DNA from: Aureococcus anophagefferens
Lineage: Eukaryota; Sar; Pelagophyceae; Pelagomonadales; Pelagomonadaceae
Assembly: GCF_000186865.1 (NCBI RefSeq)
Contig: NW_008705562.1
Span: 1,861,214 to 1,886,517 of the forward strand
Direction of reading: 5' to 3'
Length of the DNA: 25,304 nucleotides
The position numbers and the translations under genes are program-made. The notes beneath the pieces are model-generated. The model had not been told where the DNA came from. It searched no databases and was given only the letters and a program-made list of their open reading frames with translations. This document shows positions 1-8,096 of this stretch, piece after piece (within the stretch, counting starts at the first letter, position 1; the number at the start of each line of letters is the position of its first letter).

Positions 1-1
1 C

Positions 2-199
2 CCCGTCGCGGCGCCGGCCGCGCCCGCGGCGCCGGCGCTGCCGCCGCTGCCGCCGCTCGCGCCGCCCGCGGGCGCGGACGCGGGCCTCGGCGACGTCCTC
101 GCGAGCTGGTACTACGCGGGCTTCTACCTCGGCCGCTACCACGGCGCCCAGGAAGCCCTGCGCGAGGACGCCGCGCGCGCGGCGGCGACGGACGCGTAA
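2..199 (+). CDS. SMN1: SMN (survival motor neuron) protein, C-terminal end only
   Basis: This is the last 65 codons of a gene that starts outside the window; the stop is TAA at 197-199. SMN is the core of the complex that loads Sm rings onto spliceosomal snRNAs. What is visible is a proline/alanine-rich stretch followed by a YG box, the SMN self-association helix. The motif reads ASWYYAGFYLGRYHG. It keeps the family spacing W-Y-x-x-G-aromatic-x-x-G-x-Y-x-G, and the preceding leucines also fit. A proline-rich segment before the YG box is the SMN arrangement. The Tudor domain would lie upstream and cannot be checked. Codon use (G/C third positions) matches the other genes here. The identification rests on one short motif with exact spacing, so it is good but not certain. 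Confidence 0.75.
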   Translation, partial: PVAAPAAPAAPALPPLPPLAPPAGADAGLGDVLASWYYAGFYLGRYHGAQEALREDAARAAATDA

Positions 200-423
200 G
201 GGCTCGTGTGCAAAACTATAGTAGCGTCTGAGGCCGGGGTTCGCTGCGGGAATGAGGTGCCCCGGCGGTTCGCGGCGGCGATCGCCCTTGGCGCGCGCGC
301 GGTTCGCCTCGGTGACCTTGATGCAATGCCGCGAGGCGCTCTCTCTTCGCCGCGTTCCAAGTTCTCGGCGGACGCGCGCGGACGCGGGCCGCCGCCGCGG
401 AGCCACGTCCGCGGCGCACCGCA

Positions 424-675
424 TCAGCCACCCCGACGGCCTCCGCCGCCGCGGCCGCGCGTGAAAATGGCCAGGCATCTGCCGCGTCCGCCGCCGCCAC
501 CGCCATCTTCGTCGTTTCCTCCATCACTCTTCCCCATGTTGGGGGGCGCTTCTCCCGGTGCCGGCTCAACGTAGTCGGGCACGCCGCCCTCTTGACCTCC
601 TCCACCGCCTCCACGGCGACCGCCGCCGCGGCCACCACCACCACCACGGCTCAAGCGGGCGCCCATATATGACAA
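424..675 (-). CDS. Possible glycine/RGG-rich small protein (doubtful)
   Basis: An 83-codon minus-strand ORF rich in Gly and Arg with RGG-like clusters, plus a short non-repetitive middle (VPDYVEPAPGEAPPNMGKSD). RGG tails are common in RNA-binding proteins, but no folded domain is visible. Its glycine codons are often GGT or GGA, unlike the GGC-dominated genes around it, which argues against a real gene. It could be a 3' exon of a spliced gene, or simply the complement of a C-rich leader of the EF-hand gene. Confidence 0.18.
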   Translation of the reverse strand: MSYMGARLSRGGGGGRGGGRRGGGGGGQEGGVPDYVEPAPGEAPPNMGKSDGGNDEDGGGGGGRGRCLAIFTRGRGGGGRRGG

Positions 676-763
676 TGCTACGAGGAAGCCTTGTGCAGTA
701 CAGCTGTAATGCTGGCACGTTTAGGCTGCCAACCGACTTTCAGAGGTGCAGCATTCAGAGGAT

Positions 764-785
764 GTTGACCTCAACTGAGGTCAAC
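764..785. promoter_or_regulatory. 22 bp near-perfect palindrome (TTGACC core)
   Basis: Two perfect 10 bp arms (GTTGACCTCA at 764-773 and TGAGGTCAAC at 776-785) are separated by two bases. The site lies about 100 bp upstream of the EF-hand start codon. The half-site contains TTGACC, the W-box core known from WRKY factors. That any WRKY-type or dimeric factor binds here is inference. Confidence 0.4.
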
Positions 786-827
786 CTTCCCCCCCACGGC
801 CGGTTTCAGAGAGCGGCCTCTGGGCAG

Positions 828-849
828 CCATTCCACGGCCATTCCACGG
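828..849 (+). repeat. 11 bp tandem repeat, two copies
   Basis: CCATTCCACGG occurs twice back to back (828-838 and 839-849), ending 33 bp before the EF-hand start codon, in the presumed 5' UTR or core promoter. Confidence 0.7.
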
Positions 850-858
850 CTGCGAACG

Positions 859-876
859 ATGACGGCCGCCGGGTAA
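859..876 (+). promoter_or_regulatory. Five-codon upstream ORF, also a splice-donor lookalike
   Basis: An ATG at 859 opens a five-codon frame (MTAAG) that stops at TAA 874-876, six bases before the main ATG at 883 and in the same frame. The bases GTAAGT at 873-878 are also a perfect consensus 5' splice site. So this is either a minimal upstream ORF that could favour reinitiation, or the end of an upstream exon whose acceptor I could not place in frame. Confidence 0.3.
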
Positions 877-882
877 GTTCCG

Positions 883-3273
883 ATGAACGAGGCGAAGAAG
901 TATGTCGTCGGGGCGCTGGGCGCCGGCCAGCCCATGGAGGAGTCCGGCGCGCTCGCGAAGCTCCAGGCGCGCATGCGGGGCAAGGCCGCGCGGAGCGAGG
1001 GCGGCCGGCGGCACAAGGCCGTGGCCGCGAAGCAGTTCGCCCACGGGAAGATCGGCCTCACGGTCGGGGCCGCCGACGGCTACGACGCGTCCGAGCGCGC
1101 GACGACCTACGGCGACGGCCTCGAGGCGTCGCCGCTGTCGAACCTCGGCGGCGACCTCATCCAGCAGAAGATCCGGCCCGAGCTCAAGCTCGCGGCGACG
1201 CCCGCGCGCAAGTCCATGGCGCGCGGCACCGGGTCCGGCCGCCGCAAGTCGCAGGCGGGCCGGCGCGCGTCGTCGGCCGCGGGGCCGCCCAAGGGGGGGC
1301 GCAAGAGCCGGCTGTCCAAGGTGCAGATGCGCCGCGCGGGCATGGCCATCGACAAGTCGCTCGACGACTTGATCACGGGCATGAACAACCGGGCGAAGCG
1401 GCGGGGCACGACGCGGACGCCGCTGGCGCTCCAGTGGGCGCTGAGCGCGTCGCGGCGCGGCATGACGTTCACGAAGGTCCTCGACGAGTGGTTCAACGAG
1501 AGCGACGACCTCATGCAGAACGGCGTGCTGTCCATGCGCGAGCTGCGGCGGGGGTTGAAGATCTTACGGGAGGACGGCACGCACAACCTGACGGACGACC
1601 AGATCAACAACTTCGCGAAGCAGATGGACATCGACGGCGACGGCGAGATCACCAAGGAGGAGTTCATGGGCGAGATGCTCGGCCTGCTGCGCGAGGTCCA
1701 CGCGGAGAACATGATCGCCAAGTCGCGGGCCAAGGCCCTCTTCTCGACGCTCGAGGACCAGGACGACGTCAAGACCATGTACAAGTCGGAGACGGACGCG
1801 CTGGACCTCGTCGACGAGCTCGTCGACGCGGCCTGCGCCACCTCCGAGGAGAACAAGCTGCGCAGAGACCGGGCCTTCGCGACGTGCCGCGTGCTCGAGG
1901 AGATGACGACGGTGCTCCAGTACCTGCCCGTCGCGGACGTCGACGTCTTCCGAAACGGCGTCCGGCCCGAGCTCGAGCCGGAGCCCGACGCGATCGACCG
2001 CATGGCGACGTCGCGCGTGCCCGTGAGCGACCCGCCGCCGCGGGCGGCGCCGGAGAGCGACGCCGGGTCGCCCGGCCGCGGCGACGCGCCGCCGTTCCCG
2101 GGCGCGGCGCCGCGGCGGTCGACGCTCCAGCTGAGCCGCCGGGGCACCGTCGCCGCGCGCCAGGTCGGCGCCGACCGGGGGGACCGCGACGGCCGGGGCC
2201 TGCCGACGACGGGCGAGTACGCCGCGCGGCGGACGACGCGCGACGAGCGGAGCGGCACGACGCTCATCCACATGGACGACGACGACGCGGAGAGCCTGAG
2301 CCCGAGCGAGAGCGCGTCGCTCCGGGAGTACGAGGCCGCCATCCGGAAGCGCGAGCTCGCGGAGCTCAACTGGGCCGCGGAGCAGCGCTCGACCGAGGCC
2401 GAGGACGCCGGGTCGCCCGCGCGCGCGCCGGGCGCGGCCAAGGTCGACGAGGGCCGCGCGCCGGCCGTGTCCTGGCAGATCCGCCACCCCCAGGCCCAGC
2501 AAAAACTGAAGGCCGCCATGACCAAGGTCGTCCTCGGCGACAAGCTCGCCCGGGCGCTCAAGGCGCCGCCGGGCGAGGGCAAGCCGCCCCGGCTCTCGCC
2601 GCCGAAGGGCGGCCGGTCGCCCCAGCGGTCGCGGAGCCCGCCGGGGGGCCTGCCGCCCATCCGCCGCGGCTCGGGCAACGGGCCGACGAAACAGGCCCCG
2701 ATCCCGAAGCCGCTCCCGGCGCGGCCCCAGTCCGGCGGGTCCGCGGCGACGCGCGGCGACCTGCCGATCCTCCCGTCGCTCAAGCCGACGAAGCCCTCGC
2801 AAAAGACGCTGCCCCTGCGGCCCAACGTCGCCCTGCGCACGGCGCACAAGCCGAGCCCGCGCTTCTCGCCGCGGCCGCCCCTCGACGACGGGTCCCTCGC
2901 GGGCGGCTCCGCGTCGACGACCCGGCTCGCGGATCCGCAGCGGAAGCCCGAGGACGACGCGCTGTCCGCCGCGACGGCGCCCGCGGCCGTCGCGCCGCCG
3001 CGCGTGGACCCCAAGGAGGACATGCGGCCCGCCAAGGCCGTCCTCGTCGCCCGGCCGAACCCGTTCCTCAACGAGTTCTCGCGGCCGCGGACGCGGCGCC
3101 GCTTCTACCGGCCCGTCAAGCACGGCTCCTTCCGCGTCACGCCGAAGAAGTCGGAGAAGTTCTTCGCCGACGTCGCGGACCTCGTGCCCACGCGGCCGGG
3201 CACGGACAAGTCCGCCGGCGGCGCGCGGTCGCCCCTCGGGCCGCCCGCGCGGACGCTCGTGCCCGTAAGCTAG
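883..3273 (+). CDS. EF-hand and IQ-motif protein with long disordered tail
   Basis: 796 aa; no named orthologue recognised. An IQ-like calmodulin-binding motif (LQARMRGKAAR, residues 27-37) lies near the N-terminus. A helical region contains a degenerate EF-hand at about 209-220 (DLMQNGVLSMRE) and a canonical one at 249-260 (DIDGDGEITKEE), with Asp at loop positions 1, 3 and 5, Gly at 6, Ile at 8 and Glu at 12. From about residue 370 to the end it is Pro/Arg/Ser/Ala-rich and looks disordered. It is probably a calcium-responsive scaffold; that role is inferred. The start is the first ATG after an in-frame TAA at 874. The stop TAG (3271-3273) overlaps the stop of the convergent ATP-grasp gene. 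GTAAGC lies just before the stop, so an alternative spliced C-terminus is possible. Confidence 0.85.
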   Translation: MNEAKKYVVGALGAGQPMEESGALAKLQARMRGKAARSEGGRRHKAVAAKQFAHGKIGLTVGAADGYDASERATTYGDGLEASPLSNLGGDLIQQKIRPELKLAATPARKSMARGTGSGRRKSQAGRRASSAAGPPKGGRKSRLSKVQMRRAGMAIDKSLDDLITGMNNRAKRRGTTRTPLALQWALSASRRGMTFTKVLDEWFNESDDLMQNGVLSMRELRRGLKILREDGTHNLTDDQINNFAKQMDIDGDGEITKEEFMGEMLGLLREVHAENMIAKSRAKALFSTLEDQDDVKTMYKSETDALDLVDELVDAACATSEENKLRRDRAFATCRVLEEMTTVLQYLPVADVDVFRNGVRPELEPEPDAIDRMATSRVPVSDPPPRAAPESDAGSPGRGDAPPFPGAAPRRSTLQLSRRGTVAARQVGADRGDRDGRGLPTTGEYAARRTTRDERSGTTLIHMDDDDAESLSPSESASLREYEAAIRKRELAELNWAAEQRSTEAEDAGSPARAPGAAKVDEGRAPAVSWQIRHPQAQQKLKAAMTKVVLGDKLARALKAPPGEGKPPRLSPPKGGRSPQRSRSPPGGLPPIRRGSGNGPTKQAPIPKPLPARPQSGGSAATRGDLPILPSLKPTKPSQKTLPLRPNVALRTAHKPSPRFSPRPPLDDGSLAGGSASTTRLADPQRKPEDDALSAATAPAAVAPPRVDPKEDMRPAKAVLVARPNPFLNEFSRPRTRRRFYRPVKHGSFRVTPKKSEKFFADVADLVPTRPGTDKSAGGARSPLGPPARTLVPVS

Positions 3274-4940
3274 GGGACGCCCTTACCCAGCGGCGGGAAG
3301 GTCCCGTCCAAGCGCTCGAGGAGGCAGCGGAGCCGGTCCGGCGGCACGTCGCAGGCGAGGTCCTCGCCGCTCCGCACGTTGACCTCGAAGATGCACAGCT
3401 CGCCGTTCCCGCGGAGCTTGTAGTTGAAGTTGCAGACGCCCGTGTAGCCCCGCAGGAGCGCCGCCATGACCTCGAGGTGGTTTCCGGGCACGGGCGCGTC
3501 GACGACGCGCAGCTCGCGCCGCTCCTCGACGCGCGGCCAGACGTAGACCGCCGCGTCGTAGGTGTAGCGCGTCGCGACGACGTCGAGGATTCGGCCGTCG
3601 CGGACGACGCACGACGCGCTGTACTCCACGGGCCCCTCGCAGAGCTCCTGGACGAGCCAGGCGTCGTTCATGCGCCGCGAATCGAGCTTCAGCTCCGATA
3701 TCGCGGCGTCGAGCTCCCGGGCGTCGCGCGCGAAGCGCACGGTGCTCCCGAAGTCGCCGACGGCCGTCTTGACGATGCACGGGAACCGCGCGGCCCGGAG
3801 CGTCGCGTAGCTCGCGGGCAGGCAGTGCTCGAGGCCCATGCGCCGCGCGCGTTTCCGGAGCCGCACCTTGTCCATGAGCTCCCGCGTCTCTTCGAGGTCC
3901 CCCGCGAGGACGCGCCAGCCGAGGCGCTCGTAGTCGGCGCGGCGCTCGCAGAGCCGGAGCGCCCAGCCGTCCTCCGTCGGGATGAGCCAGCAGCCGGGCC
4001 CCGGCGGCGCCGCGGGCACGTTCTCGTCGTAGGACGGCGCGAGGAAGTCCTGGGGGCAGCGGCAGGCGTCGCTGATGTTCTGCTCCCAGGTCCGCTTCGA
4101 CGGCGCGAAGCAAAACCGCGCCGCCGCGCCCCGGAGCTGCTCGAGGGACACGGGCGCCGCGACGTTCGCGAGGCCGGCGCCGTAGGCGAAGCGCGCCATG
4201 GCCGCGGCGGACGGGCGGCGCTCCGGGTGGTAGCGCGCGGCGCCGTCGAGCGCGACCGCGTCCGGCGGGAACGCGACGGCGCGCGCGCGGACCCAGGCGC
4301 CGCGCCGCGAACCGCCCCGGAACCAGCTCCGCGCGTCCGATGCCGCGAGCTCGAGCCAGCCGGCCGCGGCGCGCGGGACGTCGAGGTCGTCGGCGCCGCG
4401 CGGCCGCCGTCGACCGACGAAGGGCTCGCCGCGCGCGCGCGTCCGCCGCACGAGCACCGCCGCGTCCCGCCACACGACGCCCAGCAAGACGCCGCCGGGC
4501 GCGTCGCGGACCTCGGCGAAGGCGCCGACGGGCGACGCCCAGGCGTCGCCGGGCCCGCGCGTCGCCGCCGCCGCGCCGCGCTCGAGGCGCTCGTGCCAGA
4601 GCGCGAGCCGGGGGTCCTTGGCGAGGTAGTAGCCGAGCTGCATGCGGCCGTCCCTGAGGCACTTGAGCGACACCCAGCCCACGGCGGGCTCCAACACGTG
4701 GACCCGCGTCGTGGACGCGTCGAGGGGCCAGCTCTTGTCGCAGAGCACGCGCGTGCCGCCGGCGAGCGTGCAGACCTTGGCACTCTGGAGGCTGCCGCCC
4801 TGGCGCAGGTAGGCGCCCTGCTTCCTGACGACGTAGCGCATCTTGTGGTCGAAGCGCGTCACGACGGGGAAGCTGTCGAGGCTCAGGCCCGCCCAGGGCG
4901 ACTGGGGCGGGAAGAGTGGGGTAGCCCCGATGCGCCCCAT
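3270..4940 (-). CDS. ATP-grasp domain protein with N-terminal SH3-like segments
   Basis: 556 aa from the ATG at 4940; the frame runs on upstream to a TTG only. The C-terminal third is an ATP-grasp fold: MDK at 356-358, the nucleotide-binding Lys in CIVKTAVGDFGST (about 388-400), QELCEGPVEYSAS (431-443), and the metal-binding FEVNVRSGE (518-526) with the typical Glu-x-Asn-x-Arg pattern. ATP-grasp enzymes ligate a carboxylate to an amine or thiol through an acyl phosphate; the substrate here cannot be read from sequence. The N-terminal half has SH3-like beta segments (about 36-95, again around 137-175 and 190-220), one containing LEPAVGWVSLKCL. SH3-like repeats joined to ATP-grasp is an unusual combination. 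The gene converges on the EF-hand gene and shares its stop codon bases. Confidence 0.85.
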   Translation of the reverse strand: MGRIGATPLFPPQSPWAGLSLDSFPVVTRFDHKMRYVVRKQGAYLRQGGSLQSAKVCTLAGGTRVLCDKSWPLDASTTRVHVLEPAVGWVSLKCLRDGRMQLGYYLAKDPRLALWHERLERGAAAATRGPGDAWASPVGAFAEVRDAPGGVLLGVVWRDAAVLVRRTRARGEPFVGRRRPRGADDLDVPRAAAGWLELAASDARSWFRGGSRRGAWVRARAVAFPPDAVALDGAARYHPERRPSAAAMARFAYGAGLANVAAPVSLEQLRGAAARFCFAPSKRTWEQNISDACRCPQDFLAPSYDENVPAAPPGPGCWLIPTEDGWALRLCERRADYERLGWRVLAGDLEETRELMDKVRLRKRARRMGLEHCLPASYATLRAARFPCIVKTAVGDFGSTVRFARDARELDAAISELKLDSRRMNDAWLVQELCEGPVEYSASCVVRDGRILDVVATRYTYDAAVYVWPRVEERRELRVVDAPVPGNHLEVMAALLRGYTGVCNFNYKLRGNGELCIFEVNVRSGEDLACDVPPDRLRCLLERLDGTFPPLGKGVP

Positions 4941-5060
4941 GCCGAAGAGGCCTACTCGATTTCGGTTTATCAAGGTAGAAGGTGAAGCAGGTGTTGACGC
5001 GCGGATGAAGCACCCCGCAGCCCCGCCTGGAAGCCTCTTCTCTAGAGCGGCGCCCCGCCC

Positions 5061-6746
5061 CTAGGCGCCCTTCTTCTTCGCGAAGAAGGACGTGAGCGTC
5101 TTCTGGCCGGTCATGTCGGGCTCCTTCTTCTTCGGCTTCTTCTTCTTCTCCGACGACGCGGGCTTGTCCGGCGCGGCGGCGGGCGGCGCGGCCCCCGCCG
5201 CGGGCGCGGGCGCCGGCGCCGCGGCCTCGGCGGACTTCTTGGGCTTGCGGGGCTTCTTCGCCTTGGGCTCGGGCTCCGGGTCCGGGTCCGGGTCCGGCGC
5301 GTCCGGGTCGAAGAAGAAGGTCGCGGCGTAGGGCGCGAGGAGCCGCTCGCGCTCGTCGTCGCCCGCCTCGCCGGGCTTGAGGGGCGACACGACGACGACG
5401 GCGCGCTGCCGCGGCGCGGCCCGCTTCTTCGCGGCGCGCGGCGCGCCGTCGTCGAGCTCGTCGTCGCCCTCGAGGAAGTCGTCGCCGTAGTCCAGCGCGT
5501 CCTCCTCGCCGCCCTCGCTCTTCTCGCCGTCGTCGTCGCTCAGGTCCTCGCCGTCCTCGATCTCGCCCTCGTTCGCGGCGTAGTCGTCGTCGCTGTCGTA
5601 GTCGTAGTCGACGGCGGGGTCCTTCGCGAAGGGCGCCGTGGCCGTGACGACGGCCGAGGACGCCTCGACGACCTGGAGCGACGGCGGCTTGAAGTTCTCG
5701 TGGAAGTGGAAGTAGGCGAGGCGCTTCGCGCCGGCCGCGCGCGGCTCCCGCGGCGGCCGCGGCGCGAAGGGCCGGCGGAGCGACTCGAGGGGCGGCGGGT
5801 CCGCGCGCGCGGCCGCGATGGCGCGCACGAAGGCGTCCGTCTTCGCGTCGCCCGCCGCGACGTCCTCCCGGCTCCGCGGCCGCTCCGCGGGCGCGGGCGC
5901 CGCGGCCACGGGCGCGGGCGGCTTCGGCGCCTTCTTGAGGAACGCGCCCATGAGGGACTTGGACGCGGAGCTCGCGCCGTCGTCGACCTTCTTCTTCTTC
6001 GCGGCGGACGCCTCGCGCGCGTCCTCGGACTCGCGCTTCTTCGCCGCTTTCGCGTCCTCGGACTCGCGCTTCTTGAGCGCTTTCGCGTCCTCCTTGGCCT
6101 TCTTCTCCGCCTCCTTCTCGCGCTTCTTCCGGTCCGCCGCCTCGGCCTTGAGGCGCGCGGCGTCCTCGTCGCGGGAGATCTTGAGGACCTTCTCCTCCTC
6201 CGCGAGGGCCTTGGCCGCGTCGCCCTTGACGAGCGCGTCGACGAGCTTTCCCAGCGCCTTGGCCTTTTTGCCGACGCGGCCGCGCGCCGCGCGCGCGGCC
6301 TTGATCGCCTTGAGCGACGCGTCGCCGAAGTAGGCCTCGGCGGCGACGACCTCCCAGCGCCAGATGTGGAGCACGGACGCGTCCTCGGCGGCGGCGACGC
6401 CCTTCTTCGGCGCGATGCCGTAGGCCTTGCGCTCCGCGACGAGCCGGATCTTCGCGGCCGCTTTCTCGGCGAAGGCGCACGAGTCGTCGCCGAGCGCCGC
6501 CGCCGCCGCCGCGGCGACGTCGCCGAGGGGCAGCGCCGACCCCTGGACCAGCGACGCGAGCCGCGGCGTCAGCGCCTCGGGGAACGCCCCCGCGTCGTCG
6601 GCGCCGGCGCCGGCGCCGGCCTCGAGGTGCGCCAGCCGGTAGTCCGGCTCGCGCTCCGCGGGCGCCGCCGCGACCTCCTGGATGACGGCGCCGAGCTGGC
6701 CGCGGTACTTGTCCAGCATCGCGGGGAGGTCCGCCGTCGCGGCCAT
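5061..6746 (-). CDS. CHAF1A: Chromatin assembly factor 1 large subunit (p150/CAC1/FAS1 type)
   Basis: 561 aa. CAF-1 deposits H3-H4 behind the replication fork and is recruited by PCNA. Domains in order: a helical N-terminus; a Lys/Glu/Arg-rich coiled coil (about 195-255, the KER region); the conserved CAF-1 block starting FHFHENFKPP (346-355), matching the family's FHENxRP signature; the acidic YDYDSDDDY...EDGEDLSDDD segment (381-406); and a consensus PCNA-interacting PIP box QKTLTSFF (548-555) at the extreme C-terminus, followed by lysines. A second PIP-like patch, SLMGAFLKK, is at 264-272. The C-terminus is Pro/Asp/Glu repetitive. It is shorter than the animal protein, and the C-terminal PIP position is notable. 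It shares a 641 bp divergent upstream region with ESF1. Confidence 0.88.
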   Translation of the reverse strand: MAATADLPAMLDKYRGQLGAVIQEVAAAPAEREPDYRLAHLEAGAGAGADDAGAFPEALTPRLASLVQGSALPLGDVAAAAAAALGDDSCAFAEKAAAKIRLVAERKAYGIAPKKGVAAAEDASVLHIWRWEVVAAEAYFGDASLKAIKAARAARGRVGKKAKALGKLVDALVKGDAAKALAEEEKVLKISRDEDAARLKAEAADRKKREKEAEKKAKEDAKALKKRESEDAKAAKKRESEDAREASAAKKKKVDDGASSASKSLMGAFLKKAPKPPAPVAAAPAPAERPRSREDVAAGDAKTDAFVRAIAAARADPPPLESLRRPFAPRPPREPRAAGAKRLAYFHFHENFKPPSLQVVEASSAVVTATAPFAKDPAVDYDYDSDDDYAANEGEIEDGEDLSDDDGEKSEGGEEDALDYGDDFLEGDDELDDGAPRAAKKRAAPRQRAVVVVSPLKPGEAGDDERERLLAPYAATFFFDPDAPDPDPDPEPEPKAKKPRKPKKSAEAAAPAPAPAAGAAPPAAAPDKPASSEKKKKPKKKEPDMTGQKTLTSFFAKKKGA

Positions 6747-7387
6747 GGGAGCGCGAGGCGGCGCGCGGCGCGGCGGTCGGTCGCGCGGCTATGCGGCGCG
6801 GCTATGCGGCGCGGTTATGCGGCGCGCGAGGTTGTGGTGGCGGCGGCGGCAAGTGGTGCGGGCCTTACAGCGGACGATGCGCTTGGCGTTTTGAACAGCT
6901 CTGCGGGCCGAGCCAACCTCTGAGCCTCTTGGACGACGTTTGACGACGCCTTTGACGCCCCTTGCCGGCGTCCGATGACGCCTCCGATGGTCGACGAACC
7001 GACGTCTTCCCGTCCGATTTTTCGCCGGCACTAGAGCATGGCCCGTAGCTGTATGTCACAAGAAAACGCGCTCCATTTATAGCGAATCGCCAGCCGTTTT
7101 GCTCGCGCGCCGCGAGCGCAGCAAGTCCGTGCCAGCGAAGCGCGTCGCCATCGACGACGTCGGGTACGTACTTGCTTGTATCGAGCGAGACACGCGTGTG
7201 TGTGAGTACAGGGGAACAGCGGGCAAGATCTAGATGTACCGGCGTGCGGAACTGCAACAAGGCTGCACCATCCACAAGAGAGCCTGCTTTTGGGCGATCG
7301 GACGAGCGTTCGGCCTCAGCAGCGCGTCGCAGCGCGTCGAGCGACACCCAGCAGCCTTCGCGCCGCAGCGCACACGGCAATTGAGCG
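6747..7387. promoter_or_regulatory. Divergent upstream region between CAF-1 and ESF1
   Basis: This 641 bp region separates two head-to-head genes and is less GC-rich than the coding sequence. It holds three 13 bp tandem repeats (6787-6825), several TGACG motifs at about 6940-6980 (the core bound by many bZIP factors) and a TTTATA at 7076-7081. A minus-strand ORF of 238 codons crosses it but shows no recognisable domain. No RNA gene was seen. Confidence 0.5.
6787..6825 (+). repeat. 13 bp tandem repeat, three copies
   Basis: GGCTATGCGGCGC is repeated at 6787-6799 and 6800-6812, and a third time at 6813-6825 with a C-to-T change (GGTTATGCGGCGC). It starts about 40 bp upstream of the CAF-1 start codon and is probably in its 5' UTR or core promoter. 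Confidence 0.85.
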
Positions 7388-8061
7388 ATGGGCAAAGGCA
7401 AAAAGACAGCGGCCGTGCCCGCGGCCATGGAGCAGGACGAGCGCTTCGCGCACATCGCGAGCGACCCGACGTTCAAGCGCGGGCGCAAGAAGCACCGCGT
7501 GAAGATCGACGAGCGCTTCAAGGGCGCCCTCGACGACAAGAAGTTCGGCCTCGCCGCCGCGCCGGTCGACAAGCGCGGCAAGAAGGTGAAGAAGCGGTCG
7601 CAGCGCGAGACGCTGGCGCCCTTCTACGAGCTCGAGGAGCCCGCCTCGAAGGGAGGCGCGCTGGACGCGGCCGAGGAGGCGAAGCGGCGCGAGCTCGACG
7701 CGCGCGCGCGCGGCGAGGTCGACGGCGACTCGTCGAGCGACGACGACGACGACGGCGGCTCGTCGAGCAGCGACGACGACGAGCTCGAGTCCGTCGAGGC
7801 CGAGGCCTGGGACGCGCGGCTGCCCGCGACGCACGCCGAGGTCGGCGGCGACTTCCGCGCCGCTCGCCTCGCGATCACGGACCAGGAGTGGAAGCACTGC
7901 CGCGCGGCGGACCTCCTCGTCGTCCTGCGGTCGCTCTGCCCTCCGGGCGGCGCCTGCCAGAAGGTCGAGGTCTTCGCGTCGGCCTACGGCGCCGAGGAGA
8001 TGGCCAAGGAGGCGCGCTTCGGCCCCGCGGGCATCTTCGACGACGGCGCCGGCGCCGGCTC

Positions 8062-8096
<35 letters not shown>

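Larger units (their letters stand above)
200..882. other. Intergenic region upstream of the EF-hand gene
   Basis: This 683 bp gap lies between the SMN stop and the EF-hand gene start. It is less GC-biased than the flanking genes. It holds a C-rich stretch at about 470-660 (G-rich on the other strand), a TATA-like sequence near 665-670, a 22 bp near-palindrome at 764-785, an 11 bp tandem repeat at 828-849 and a five-codon upstream ORF at 859-876. I recognise no protein domain in any frame. A minus-strand glycine-rich ORF (424-675) is listed separately with low confidence. Confidence 0.6.

Noticed and set aside
424..675. Glycine-rich minus ORF ending GG before TGA as a possible selenoprotein K-like end
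   Set aside because: It has no N-terminal membrane helix and no SelK body, and the frame after TGA runs on instead of ending within a few residues. I saw no basis for a SECIS call.
558..4985. 1475-codon plus-strand ORF
   Set aside because: It runs across the EF-hand gene in another frame and antisense through the ATP-grasp gene, with Arg/Gly/Ala/Pro-rich composition. It is a GC-bias shadow, not a gene.
5270..5300. GGGTCC repeats as a minisatellite
   Set aside because: They encode the Pro-Asp repeat of the CAF-1 subunit in frame and are too short to stand as a separate element.
3283..6480. 1065-codon minus-strand ORF
   Set aside because: It is the alternate frame of the ATP-grasp and CAF-1 genes, Arg-rich, with no domain; the true frames carry clear motifs.
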